Shown: in pieces, positions 23,862-35,059 of the stretch | Numbering within the stretch: position 1 is the stretch's first letter | Layout: each line of letters starts with the position of its first letter | NCBI GenBank assembly: GCA_030734395.1 | Contig: JAUZTG010000041.1 | Location: 1,612,001-1,676,000, forward strand | Direction: 5' to 3' | Length of the DNA stretch: 64,000 bases | From: Sarocladium kiliense | Taxonomy: Eukaryota; Ascomycota; Sordariomycetes; Hypocreales; Sarocladiaceae | Translations under genes and position numbers: made by a program | The notes under the pieces: generated by a model | Databases searched by the model: none | The model's input: the letters and a program-made list of their open reading frames with translations, nothing else | Told to the model about the DNA's origin: nothing

Positions 23862-25798
23862 CTCGAGACTTGTCGAGCTTCGCAACGGCCAACCGGCAAC
23901 TTGGATTAACAGGTCTCTACAGAACAATGTCAGCCATATTTAGTTCCGTTGTTGACCCTGACATTCTGGGTACAATAGCGATGCTGGATACGAGCACAGC
24001 GCGTATGCCATATGTTCACACGCTGGTTCATTGACACGTCAAAGACAGTGAAGTGGCATACTCGACTCAAGATATCATCAAAGGTATCGCAGAGCCATAG
24101 GAAGAGGGGCACATACCAAGTGTCGCACGACCGGGGTTTGCGTCTGCAATACAAGGACGGATAGTGAGGCAGAGTGCTCGATTGGAAGCAGACCAAAACG
24201 GATGGCAATTTGCGAACAAGGGCGAATGAGGCAGAACGATGCACCACGAAGATATGGGGTGAAGAGGGAGGATAGCCGTGCTGGGTGTAAATGCACCAGG
24301 CTGCCAGAGCGAGGGATGGAGAGGCACGTGAAGGAGAGGTACAAGGAGCAAGTGTGTCTCAAACAAGGTTCGCCCGGTCGTTCTGCGTCTATCCCTTGCA
24401 ACCACGACGTTGTACTACGACTCAAGTAACCCCGTCAAGATAAGCCAAAAGCCGGAGTCAAGGAGGCGTAACTGAAAAGGAGATCGACTTCACGCCAGGT
24501 CCCTGTGCGGCTGTCCACGTTCCTATTCCAGCGCCGGTCATGGCTCGGTGGCAAGCACCAGGACGGCAACATTGGCATACTTCATCCTCCCGGGCCTCGC
24601 AGGAGCCGCGCACGAGGACACAGGAGCAACGGCCATTGACCAAGCATCATGGAGCAAATGGTCGCGTGCTCGCCGTCGAGGCTCATAAGCGTGGGCGAAT
24701 CACAGGCGAAGCTGGGCCCATGTGGTCGCAGGCGGGGCCGTCGAGGTTCCTCGGGGTCCGTTGGGGTCGAACAGCGTAACAGTCCTTGTTTGGGCCGCAA
24801 AACCTTGTCCGGGAGCGATTCCTCTTGTCGAAGGTGCAGGGCCTCCCTGGTCATTATTGTGTCTCTGCTGATCCGGTGGCGTTGGTGGATGAGAAAGGGA
24901 CCGAGCCTGTCATTGAGTGACAAGCATGGTGTCGTTACCGTTCAACGCTCGGTGCATCGATGCGTAGCGAAGTGTTCAAATAATGAATATGTGCTGCATT
25001 TGACCATCTTGCTTGAAGGAGATAAGACCTTTGCATCGGATTCGACGGTATAGACTATGTGAAACGAGACTGACGATATGCTTGCAGCAGCTCAACGGGA
25101 GAATCTGGGGACGAGCCCCAGTGACGGATTCGAGCACGTGCTCTACTCTTGGCTTTCCAGGTACCTTACCCTAAACCATCGAGCTGTTCTGCAGCACCCG
25201 ACATGACTTTCAAAATCCGTTCCATAGCCGGTAGGGTATTGTTTTGTGTATATGTTGATGTCTTTAGGGTGTGAGGGTGTCAAGTTTGTTTCGTGCAGCA
25301 CAGAGCCGTATGGTCGTTCCCAACATCCAGGTCCTGATCTCTACCACATCCCTTGAAGTGTAGGTGCAACATTAATCGTAGTATCTACGAGGAACCACAC
25401 TGTTGCGAGGAACATCGGGCCAATTGACCCCATGCTTGGCCGCACACGTCGTCGATTATCTGGCGACAATTACCAACGAATGGAGCTTGAAACTGCGCAC
25501 CCTGACCAAGGGATGTAGACCCGAACCTGTCCATTCATCTTGTTTCAACGATCAGTCGTGGGCTTTCGATCACAATAGACCTGCCTCATGTAGTCTCACA
25601 ATCCTAGAGATCTCTATAAACCCTTATGGAAACCCGTATGTAGCTCACTGGGCCATGTACTGTTGCGTATTCGCGAACGAAAGACGCATTTCTCGATCAC
25701 GCCCTGGAGCTATATGGGACCTGAATGATAGGGGATATTCAGGATTTATGCTAAAACTCCGCCTCGAACTAACCCTGCGGTCTTGAATCCTGACTCAT
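23862..25798. other. 1.9 kb intergenic region upstream of the bHLH gene
   Basis: No coding frame was recognised on either strand. The part near 23862-24430 probably contains the leader (and perhaps a 5' exon) of the bHLH gene. At about 25114-25130 there is a perfect 6-bp hairpin CTGGGG-ACGAG-CCCCAG preceded by an A-box-like AGCTCAACGGGAG, but no full tRNA can be folded around it. The decamer AGGATTTATG occurs twice, 60 bases apart (25741 and 25801), the second copy overlapping the end of PER1. Confidence 0.45.
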
Positions 25799-26948
25799 CT
25801 AGGATTTATGCCTCGCGGTTCCTGCAATATCATCGTTCGCGTCCTTCAGAAGGAACCTGCCACGGGTCAGCCATAGTCCGAACTGTGAGCCGGAACACTT
25901 ACTTATACCACAGAACAGATGGCGCAATCGTCATCATGTGCCATAAGCTGTGCGCATCGATGGAGCCGAACCATGGTGGAAAATCAAACAGCTCCATGCT
26001 CATTGCGATCATCACCCATGCAACAACGAAACCCGGCCACATGGCCCAGCCCTTTCGTGACTTGCGATATCGATCGTAACTGAACCAGCTCCAAAGAACA
26101 TGCTGAATGACACCAGCAGTGACATTGGCCGCCATGTTGTACGTGTAATCCCAGCGTACAAACTTCAGGTAGCCGACATGGCAGATGTACATCAGTACAC
26201 AAAGTGCCGTCCAGGCCTTCAGCACTGACTTGCTCTGGGGAGTCCGCCTGTCGAGCCGGAAGATCCGCACCGATGTGTAATACAAACCGTAGAGAACTGT
26301 CGCGCCTGCGGCAAAGTAGTCGAGCTCTTCCGTCAGCTGAAAGTCGCGTGTGTGGAAGATGGCGCTGAAGGTCCAAGCAACCATGCCTACACGAGCAAGC
26401 CATTCATAGAATGGGCGCATGGTATACGTCTCGGGAATACCAGATCGGATTTGCTGAAGGCCATCCCAGTGTGTCCAGAGATTTCCAAGGGACCACAGAA
26501 CACTCAAGGGCTCCTGCATGCCGAGGAAACGGTAGAACGGCCATTTGCCATGAAATTGTACGACGGGGAGGCCTTTCTCGACTCGGCTCGTGGTAATGAT
26601 ATGTTGACAGGTGTAATCGCACTCACTGGAGCAAGTCCAGAAGAGGAGGCGATGGAGGAGCGCTAAAGGCTTTGGTCAGAATCGTGATCGTGTGCATAAC
26701 GAAGGAGGGTGGAACGTACGGATGGGCGTGTGATCTTTGCCGGCACCACAATTCTCGGCTCTGCAGACCTGCGAACATCAGTTGAGATACAGAGGTAACA
26801 AAGAAATGTAGGGCACACGGACATCAAGACATTGCTTGAACTCTGGGAGCTTGTCGCCAACGGAGGCTTCGGCAACGCCAGCAAGGAGCAAGACAACAGC
26901 AGCGAGGGGTAGGGCCGTCGCCCAGAACGTCCCCCTGTTGGGCGCCAT
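25799..26948 (-). CDS. PER1: PER1/PGAP3-like GPI-anchor remodelling protein
   Basis: Exons in order of translation: 26948-26823, 26768-26720, 26662-25903, 25856-25799 (introns 54, 57 and 46 bp); 330 residues. A signal peptide (about residues 1-28, PLAAVVLLLAGVAEAS) is followed by a short Cys-rich lumenal part (CLDVCRAENCG, TCSSECDYTCQH) and about seven membrane segments with the CREST-family signatures FSAIFHTRDFQLTEELDYFAAG and SIDAHSLWHMMTI. PER1 acts in the ER on GPI lipids, removing the acyl chain at sn-2 before remodelling. The last exon is easy to miss: the third exon reaches WYK followed by TAA, but the TAA lies inside a GTAAGTG donor, and splicing to 25856 gives the tail WYKFLLKDANDDIAG and a stop at 25799, which fits the family ending. 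The first donor is GTCCGT, weaker than usual. Confidence 0.9.
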
Positions 26949-27898
26949 TATGATAGCATCAACGAAGTGAAGCTTCGCGAGCAAGGCTCAGACAAAAAGC
27001 TGCACGTTCACGACTTCAGAGAAGGGGCGGCGAAAGCGCGAACAGGAGGAAGAAGGGTGAGGAAGCCCTGAATTAAAGTCTGGCCCTAGATCCGGGGTGT
27101 CGGCGGATAGCGGCAGCCATGGGACAGGGGGCACTAGGCGGGTGGGTTGCGCCACACTTCAGGGGATGCTGGGTCAGTGGTGGCGCAACTTGTGTATACC
27201 ATCGACAATACTCCGTAAAGTGGTCAAGATCATCTGCTTTGAAGCCAGCTTATTCCCATTTGCGGCCATATATTCTGGATCACAGAGACAAAAAGGCTAC
27301 TACTCAATTCCTAGTCATTGGGTCTTAATGCTGTAGAGATCGGTCTGTGAAACACGCCTTCGACCTGCCACGGCTCTACACATCTGGCTATTGTCGTGAC
27401 AGCACCTCGAAACACTTCCAGAATGGCAGCTAGAGAAGAATAGCCGGCTGACCATCCCAATCAGCTTTAGCGCACGGCACGATTTCAATGTAGTTAGATG
27501 TCGGCCTGCATCCAGAAATGCTAGGCTCATCCGCGAGGGGTGATGTCGACCGAGGACAGGAGCACACCGACGGCGGAGCTCCGTTGCTGGGCAACCGGCT
27601 GCTTGCAACGTCCAATCACAGGTAAGCTCCCACCCAACATCCAAAATACGCCAACCGTCGTGCTCTTCCACACCCCGGCATCACCGTGTCTAAAGCCCGT
27701 CTACGCGCCTGATGGACCTTTTTTGAGGCATTGTCTGCTTGAATTGCATTCTGTGTCCGCCAGACACGCTCATCGCCTTTAATCTACTCACTTTTCGCAA
27801 TTCGAAACCTGTTCTCTGTCACTGACCACCTGTACTCAACCGCGTGCGTGTAGCACCGAACCTTCGATCAAAGGTTGTACATTCTCCCGATTTCAAGC
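26949..27898. promoter_or_regulatory. Divergent promoter region, PER1 / MPS1
   Basis: 950 bases between two outward-facing start codons. The stretch near 27000-27060 is purine-rich on the plus strand, i.e. pyrimidine-rich in the PER1 leader. No gene, RNA or repeat recognised. Confidence 0.45.
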
Positions 27899-30676
27899 AT
27901 GTTGGCATCACCAACACCCGCGCCAGCTGGCCCTGTTCGCCGAACTTCACAACGCCAGGCTTTGAGGAGACCGGCTTCAAGGTCAATGCTCACGAGGGCG
28001 GAGAGCCAACAAGCCTTCGCATCTGGAGGTGCAGGCCCCGGCCCTGCTGTCGATACCATGGCCGACCAATCCAAGCAGTACCGCGACGACAGCTCTGAAG
28101 ATGAGATTCCGGTACCAATGAAACTCAGTGCCCTTACCAAAGCACTGTTGAACGATCCCGACGAGCCAGCCGGACGTGGCCATTCGCCCCCACGCACCAG
28201 ACGCCAAGCTAGCATTTTGAACTCGTCCACAAATTCAGCTCAATCAGCGGAGGAAAGGAGACACCTGAGATCGCGAAGCGTCCAGCGCCAGGAGCCTAGC
28301 AGAGTCGAGAGGGAAGCCAGCCCTGGAAAGAGCCGCGAGCAGAGCCCCGTTAGGAAACGTGTCGTTCGTCTGAGCCGCGACTCCTCAAGCCTCAACCAGA
28401 TGGGCCCTGTTCCTACGAAGAGGCGATCAACCTCAGTATCTAGGGGAGCGCGGAAGGACTCATTTCAGCCACCATCGCGACCTTCAAGCCGCACTGAGAG
28501 CCATGGCGAGGAGAAGGCAGAGCCCCAGCGCGATATCAACACACCCTCACAGCAACCTCTCCGCGTTGTTCGCATCTCATCCAGTTCTTCCGTCAAGAGG
28601 CGGCTGGCATCCCGGCGGTCTTCTGGTCTGAACCCTGATGCCTCAGCTGCTGATGGCTCCGCCTTGGACCTGGGTCAAGAGCATCACACCCGAAGAGAAG
28701 AGGTTGATAGTGCGGCGCGAGTTGCTAGCTCTGCCAGCAAGAGCAGTGGATCCAGATACGCTTCATCAAGCCTGAGGAATCGATCAGAGGAGAACCCGAA
28801 CCTTCACAGCTCAATGCGTATCAAAAGGGTCGGCAAGACCCCCGGAGGCTTCCTCAGTGGACCTGCACGACGCGGCAAGCGTAGGCAAAGCGAGGAAGAG
28901 GGTGGAGAGGAAATCGGTGACGGCGAGCCTCTGTTCTCGAGTCATGAGCGAGGAGCGCAGGCAAGCGAAGATGGAGCTGTACCATCGTACGTCCGAGACT
29001 TTAACTCTGGCAGCCCCGTCAGCTCCAATGCAGTCGCTCGGGCTAGTCACCGGAGGCAAGTGTCGCAGGCTGATCTTCAGCTGGGCTCGAAGCAACCTTC
29101 ACCTCGCGGTATAGACCTGTCACGAAAAGAAGACCCTCTCTTGTCTTTTGAGGCCGGCTTCCCTTCTCCCAAGGGAATTCAGATGCCGGTGCGGACGCAA
29201 GATAAAGACCATATCGATGCTCGCCGACCAGTGCGACCAGACCTCCCATCAAATCATGACCAGGAGAACGAAGTCCCCGGAAGCTGGAGACGAAGCAAAC
29301 CCTCAGTTGATATGATCATGGAGAAGATTCCCGCACGTCCTCTTCAAGCCGAAATTCCACCTGCGAAGTCCATCTCATCACCCGAGCGCAAGCCTCTTGC
29401 TGCTATTGCCAAGAACACCCCCAGCCAGGCAGTTCCTCCGCCACCGCCAAAGATGTCGGTTCTGGAGACAGCCACATCAAATGCTGGTGCCGCCGCTACC
29501 ACGCAAGCTAAACAGAGAAGGAACGTCCTTCGCGTGAATGGAAAGGTATACACCCGCCTGGACTGCATTGGACGTGGTGGAAGTGCCAAGGTCTACCGTG
29601 TGTCCGCTGAAAACGGGCATATGTTTGCCTTGAAGCGTGTGTCCCTGGAGAACACGGATGAGATTGTCCTTCGTGGCTACCGTGGAGAGATTGACCTCTT
29701 GACGAAGCTGAATGGCGTGGAGCGGGTCATTAACCTCTTCGATCATGAGCTTAACTCTGAGAAGAAGGTGCTCTACTTGGTAAGTGCTATATTCCTACTC
29801 TATTCACCTTACTCCGGTGCTGACTCTCTATAGCTCATGGAGATGGGAGAACTTGATCTCGGCAGCGTCTTGAAAGCACGTCACGCACTGGACGAGTCCA
29901 AATTTGACCCGGTATTCGTCCGCTTCTACTGGAAAGAGATGCTCGAGTGTCTTCAGTCTGTGCATCAATACGCTATTGTCCACTCTGATCTCAAGCCTGC
30001 CAACTTTGTTCTTGTTCGCGGTCGACTGAAGTTGATTGACTTTGGTATCGCGAATGCCATCGCCGACTACACGAAGAACGTGCATCGTGATACTCAGATT
30101 GGAACGCCGAACTACATGTCTCCCGAGTCTTTGCTGGACTCAAACAGCCCTGCCAACAACCCCGGAGCTCGCATGAATGGTCTACCCAAGCTGATGAAAC
30201 TCGGCCGACCGAGCGATGTTTGGTCCCTGGGTTGCATTCTTTACCAGATGGTGTACGGCACGCCTCCCTTCGGCCATATCGCAAACCAGATGGCGCGTTG
30301 CCAAGCTATTATCAATGTTAACCACAACATTGACTTCCCGTTGCATGCTCCATGCGGCACTCGAGTCCCCAACTCCGTCATCAAGACCATGCGGAGCTGT
30401 CTGATCCGCGACCCATCCTACCGTCCTTCTGTCGAACAACTTCTCAAAGAAACGGACGCCTTCCTTTATCCTCGGGAACTTCCTAACGACTCGCTTCCTG
30501 TGGACAGAGAGATGCTTGGTCGCATCGTCCAGGACGCTGTAAGGAAATTCATTGACGGCCAGGATCACCCTGATCCAAGGAAGAGGCCGAACCGAGAAGA
30601 CTTGCGAAAGGAATTCTCGGACGATTACTGGCATAGCCTCAGAAAGGCAGCAGTTGCCAAAGGGGCGATGTGGTAA
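27899..30676 (+). CDS. MPS1: Dual-specificity spindle-checkpoint kinase MPS1/TTK
   Basis: Exons 27899-29779 and 29834-30676 (54 bp intron, GTAAGT...CTATAG) give 907 residues. Residues 1-550 are Ser/Arg/Pro-rich and probably disordered. The kinase domain starts at about 553: glycine loop CIGRGGSAKVY, lysine in FALKRV (about 577), catalytic loop VHSDLKPANF (HSD in place of HRD, near 676), DFGIANAI (near 695) and the activation segment GTPNYMSPESL, followed by SDVWSLGCILYQMVYGTPPF. These are typical of MPS1/TTK, which phosphorylates kinetochore proteins in the spindle assembly checkpoint and acts in spindle-pole duplication in yeast. The start is the first ATG; a TTG eight codons upstream is also in frame. 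It faces the bL21m gene tail-to-tail. Confidence 0.92.
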
Positions 30677-31067
30677 ATATGCTGTATTCAGACAGGAGTC
30701 ATTTTGTAATTTGTATCATTTCAAATGGAGGAACTGGAAACCATTGCTTTAGACTTGGGGGTATAGTCCGGATAGCGATGGCGTTGGGAAGGACCTCTTA
30801 TGATTCTTGACTTTCGTTCAATATACCTTTCCGCAGCGAGCGAACTTGACTGCTTTCACTCATTGCTTCCTCCTTTACCTTGTGAAAATATAGGCAACAG
30901 TCATGCAAGAGCCCATTTATAATACACGGTAGCCTCTCTCTGCATACATTGCCAATATGGTCCCTTCCCAGGGGCCAGATGCCTTGATATCGTACAACAG
31001 TACCCAACAAACACAACAGAGTCCCCCTTCAGATGTTCCGCCCCATCGAATGGTCCATTCAGTTCCA
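30677..31067. other. Tail-to-tail junction MPS1 / bL21m
   Basis: 391 bases of 3' flanks of two converging genes. No further feature recognised. Confidence 0.45.
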
Positions 31068-31706
31068 TCATGCTGCTCCACCCTCAATATCCTCCAGGTT
31101 CTTCACGTTGAGTTCCGATATTCTCAAGATTGTGTACCTGTGCTTGCTCTTGGCCTGCTTCTGCTTCCTTTGCCTTCTCTTGGTCTTGATCTTGATCCTC
31201 ATAGGCTCCGACTCAACGCCGAGAACGGTAGCACGGCACTCGAAGACACGCTCGTCGATTTGTGGTGCGCCCTTGAGTGTGTAATCTCTGCTGCCCAGGA
31301 CACTCGCGCGGTTCAAACGCAGAACATCGCCGGGGAGAACGCCGGGCATGCGGAAGGGTAGACGAATGGAGTCGCCTTGCTGAACGAGGTAAGGGAAGCC
31401 GTGGATATGAACGGTGATGTAGTGTCCAGGCTGGGCGGCCAGGAAGGGGAGGAGGTTGCGGACAGAGTCATCAATTGGGGTTGGGGGAGCGGTTGGGTGG
31501 CTCTTCTTGAAGGCTAGCGGACGAGTCTCCCCTGCAGTAGGATTCGAAGCGTTGTTGACATGCTGCTGAGGAACGGGCTCGACGATGGGAGCAGTGGAGT
31601 TGAAGTAGCGAGCGCGGATGGGAAGGAGGAATGTCGGGGGAAGAGAGCTCGAGCGAGCGAGGGGGGCTCTCAGCTCCGCAACGGAGCGAAGCAGCGCCCT
31701 GCTCAT
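31068..31706 (-). CDS. MRPL49: Mitochondrial large-subunit ribosomal protein bL21m
   Basis: Single exon, 212 residues from the ATG at 31706 (MSRALLRSVAEL). The N-terminus is Arg/Ser-rich with few acidic residues, as in mitochondrial presequences. The bL21 domain covers the C-terminal half: HYITVHIHGFPYLVQQGD, then LPGDVLRLNRASVLGSRDYT, then ECRATVLGVESEPMRIKIK and the basic tail KTKRRQRKQKQAKSKHRYT that binds rRNA. Yeast Mrpl49 is shorter, but an extended N-terminus is usual in filamentous fungi. The frame is open for another 80 codons upstream (to 31949), which is judged non-coding because it covers the shared promoter. It is head-to-head with NSA2, 410 bp apart. Confidence 0.9.
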   Translation of the reverse strand: MSRALLRSVAELRAPLARSSSLPPTFLLPIRARYFNSTAPIVEPVPQQHVNNASNPTAGETRPLAFKKSHPTAPPTPIDDSVRNLLPFLAAQPGHYITVHIHGFPYLVQQGDSIRLPFRMPGVLPGDVLRLNRASVLGSRDYTLKGAPQIDERVFECRATVLGVESEPMRIKIKTKRRQRKQKQAKSKHRYTILRISELNVKNLEDIEGGAA

Positions 31707-32116
31707 GTTTTCGAAGGCAATTGACTTGGTATTGAAGTCAAAAGTTGGCGACGATGCGACGTCGAGGGCGATTGAGGATCCAGGGTTAGCGAGGTCGAAG
31801 AAGAATGGGCTGTTTCTTGTCAAGCTGCTGGCTGAGTGGCTCTCCGAAAAGTTCACGCGACTGCTTCCAGCTGTGGCTCTTGTGTGGCTTGACTGTGGCT
31901 CGAGCCTGCAATACAATAGACAGAGCGGATTGGCGTGCGACCGAGGCACTAAACCCGAAGGGTTCTATGTGCCCCACGCTTCAGCCTCCCGAGAGACAGA
32001 GAAAGTGAAGCAGCCACTTTTTCACGAGCAGTCCAGCGAAATTTCAACATCACGACGACCCTCAATCACCACCGCATACTGTCGCCCAAGTCCCATTACA
32101 GGGCCACGTCGTCAAT
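31707..32116. promoter_or_regulatory. Bidirectional promoter region, bL21m / NSA2
   Basis: 410 bases between the start codons of a mitoribosomal protein gene and a 60S assembly factor gene. GAAATTTC at 32038-32045 resembles the core of the RRPE element of ribosome-biogenesis genes. Long frames cross this region on both strands without recognisable content. Confidence 0.4.
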
Positions 32117-32961
32117 ATGGTGAGTTGAGACTATATTTCAATTCTGATATGGGAATAAAACCCTTGCTAACACCCTTCAAGCCTCAGAACGAGTACATGG
32201 AAAGGTGGCGCAAGCTGCACGGCCGCCGCCTCGATCACGAAGAACGGACACGCAAGAAGGCTGCCCGTGAGGGTCACAAGGCTTCGCAGGATGCCCAGAA
32301 CCTGCGTGGTCTGCGGGCCAAGCTTCACCAGAAGAAGCGCCACAACGAGAAGATCCAGATGAAGAAGGCCATCAAGGCGCACGAAGAGCGGAACATCAAG
32401 ACTGCCGACGAGAAGGAACCCTCAACCCCTCTGCCCTCCTACCTCTTGGACCGTACGAATCCTTCGACAGCCAAGGCTCTCAGCAGTGCCATCAAGAACA
32501 AGCGAGCAGAGAAGGCGGCCAAGTTCAGTGTGCCGCTGCCGAAGGTGCGGGGCATCAGCGAGGAGGAGATGTTCAAGGTGGTCAAGACTGGCAAGAAGAT
32601 CCAGAAGAAGGCCTGGAAGCGCATGGTCACCAAACCTACGTTTGTCGGACAAGACTTCACGCGACGAAACCCCAAGTACGAGCGTTTCATCCGGCCCATG
32701 GGTCTGCGTTACAAGAAGGCCAACGTCACGCACCCGGAGCTCGGTGTCACGGTCCAGCTGCCCATCATTGGTGTCAAGAAGAACCCGCAGAACCCTCTCT
32801 ACACGCAACTGGGTGTGTTGACCAAGGGTACGGTCATCGAGGTCAATGTCAGCGAGCTGGGTCTGGTGACTGCTGGCGGCAAGGTGGTCTGGGGTCGGTA
32901 CGCTCAGGTGACAAACAACCCGGAGAACGAAGGTTGCATCAACAGCGTGTTACTTGTCTAA
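32117..32961 (+). CDS. NSA2: 60S ribosome biogenesis factor NSA2
   Basis: Coding exons 32117-32119 and 32182-32961, split by a 62 bp intron (GTGAGT...TTCAAG); 260 residues, the usual length (yeast 261). Coding exon 1 is just the ATG; exon 2 continues PQNEYMERWRKLHGRRLDHEE, the conserved NSA2 N-terminus. The body has the basic, Lys/Arg-rich stretch and then the S8e-like beta-barrel domain (FVGQDFTRRNPKYERFIRP, GRYAQVTNNPENEGCINSVLLV at the C-terminus). NSA2 joins late nucleolar/nuclear pre-60S particles and is needed for 27S rRNA processing. The same frame is open through the intron and on to 31618, so automated tools could call a false protein of about 447 residues. PRMT1 follows on the same strand. 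Confidence 0.95.
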
Positions 32962-33597
32962 GAAAGATGTTTGACTTCTGGGCTGGATCATGTCTGCATC
33001 GGCGTACTGGGCGTTTGGGGTACCCTTAGAGATGACAAAAGGGTTCTTTGGTCACGGCTTTACTTATACAGATTCAATAGCACATCAGCACATTTACTCT
33101 GCCACTCCAATGAGCTTGCATGCATGTTCATTTTGTCTGGTCTTCGAAAATCTCTGCCATCACCACTCTGTCTTTGCTTTTGCATGCTAAGTCGCAACCA
33201 TCCTAGCACGCGTACTGACAATGCCTGATGCTCCTGTCGTGACTCGCGGGGCGGTGACCGACTCGCCTCCACTGTAAAAACTGCGGCAAACCATTCCAAG
33301 GGTCCAGCGGCCGGGCAAAAAAACCAAGTCAGGCCAAACTGCCTCTGAACTTTTGGGCGGTGACGGCGCAGGACCCGTTCCCGCTTTGCATTTTCTGCCC
33401 AAGAAAAACCCACTCTCCCTCGCAGCGCCAGCCAGTCCCTCCACCAGCCAGAGCTCTGCAGGTCCCTCTTTCAAGTCTCTCGCAAACTGCAAGTCTTTCC
33501 AACAACTTCTTTCTGTCCTTTTGCCGTGCCCGAGAACCCGCCCCTTGTTCCTTACCATTCTTTATACATTTCACCGTTACACATCCAACAAGGCATC
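32962..33597 (+). promoter_or_regulatory. NSA2 3' flank and PRMT1 promoter/leader
   Basis: 636 bases between two genes on the plus strand. From about 33410 the sequence is strongly pyrimidine-rich (CCCTCGCAGCGCC, CTTTCAAGTCTCTCGC, CAACAACTTCTTTCTGTCC), as in leaders of well-expressed fungal genes. No other feature seen. Confidence 0.45.
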
Positions 33598-35059
33598 ATG
33601 AGCGGCGACAAGATGGAGGTCGAGAAGGCCGAGGAGAAGATGGCGACCATGGAGCACAGTGAGCAGCACTACTTCAAGAGGTGAGTTTGCGCCGTGACAA
33701 CCCAGTATCGCCAGACGACCAGCGCTGACATATCTGCCCTATAGCTACGACCACCATGGTGAGAACCCAATGCGCAAGCATAACGAGAGTTTATCGATCT
33801 AACGTTCTTCCTTTTTGCGTCGTTATGCAGGCATTCACGAGGAGATGTTGGTACGTTTTGCTTCCACCCCCACCATGGACCTGCAACCCCACGATGCCCA
33901 GCAGCATGGACTTGTCGCAGACAGGAATCTGACAGGGCATTGCTTCGTATAGAAAGATGAGGTTCGTACGCGCTCGTACATGAATGCCATCATGCAGAAT
34001 AAGCACATCTTCAAGGACAAGGTCGTCCTCGATGTCGGCTGCGGTACCGCCATTCTCTCCATGTACGTGCCCCTCACCCACCACCATATCAAGCTCTGGC
34101 TTCCTCCCCTCGCCATTTCCACGATACTGCAGGTCAGCAATGGAACACCTCCTAACATGCTTATTTCCTCAGGTTCGCTGCCAAGGCTGGTGCTAAGCAC
34201 GTCATCGGCGTGGACATGTCGACCATTATCTTCAAGGCTCGCGAGATCGTCAAGCAGAACGGCCTCTCCGACAAGATCACCCTGATCCAGGGCAAGATGG
34301 AGGAGATTGACATGCCCTTCCCCAAGGTCGATATCATTATCTCTGAGTGGATGGGCTACTTCCTTCTGTACGAGAGCATGCTCGACACTGTCCTCTACGC
34401 TCGCGACAAGTACCTCGAGAAGGATGGTCTGATCTTCCCTGACAAGGCCATCATCTACTTCGCCGGTATCGAGGACGGTGACTACAAGGATGAGAAGATT
34501 GGCTGTACGTGCTTCCACTCCCTTTTGCCCCGCTGCCTTGCTACTTTTGAGAGCGAATGCTAATCTTAGCCTCCTCGCAGTCTGGGACAACGTTTACGGC
34601 TTCGACTACACTCCCCTCAAGGAGACCGCCCTCTCCGAGCCCCTCGTCGACACCGTAGAGCTCAAGACCGTCGTCACCGACCCCACCTCCGTCCTCACTC
34701 TCGACCTTTACACCTGCACCACCGCCGACCTTGCCTTCAACGTTCCCTTCCAATTGAGCGTTAAGCGTGACGACTTCATCCACGCTCTCGTCTCGTGGTT
34801 CGACATCGAGTTCACCGCCTGCCACAAGACCATCCGCTTCTCCACCGGCCCCCACACCAAGTACACTCACTGGAAGCAAACCGTCTTCTACTTCAAGGAC
34901 GTCCTGACCGTTCAGAATGGAGAGACCGTCCAGTGCAACCTTGATGTCCGTCCTAACTCCAAGAACAGGAGGGATCTCGATGTGAAGATCGACTACATGC
35001 TTGAGACGGACGACTCAAACCGTTCCGCGAAGGGTAGCTGCGAGTATCGGATGTGTTAA
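33598..35059 (+). CDS. Type I protein arginine methyltransferase PRMT1 (Hmt1/RmtA)
   Basis: Six exons: 33598-33680, 33745-33758, 33831-33850, 33953-34062, 34173-34504, 34581-35059; 345 residues, matching the family. Exons 2 and 3 are only 14 and 20 bases, and give SYDHHG and IHEEML of the conserved N-terminus EHSEQHYFKSYDHHGIHEEM. SAM-binding motif I reads VLDVGCGTAILSMF (residues 64-77) with alanine at 72 where glycine is usual; the double-E loop SEWMGYFLLYESML and the THW loop are intact. The enzyme puts monomethyl and asymmetric dimethyl groups on arginines of RNA-binding proteins and histone H4R3, in cytosol and nucleus. Every junction keeps the frame and family sequence. It runs tail-to-tail toward PCM1 (523 bp apart). 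Confidence 0.95.

Noticed and set aside
31618..32116. N-terminal extension of NSA2 in the open frame
   Set aside because: NSA2 is about 260 residues and starts at MPQNEYMERW; the extension crosses the intron and the promoter shared with bL21m.
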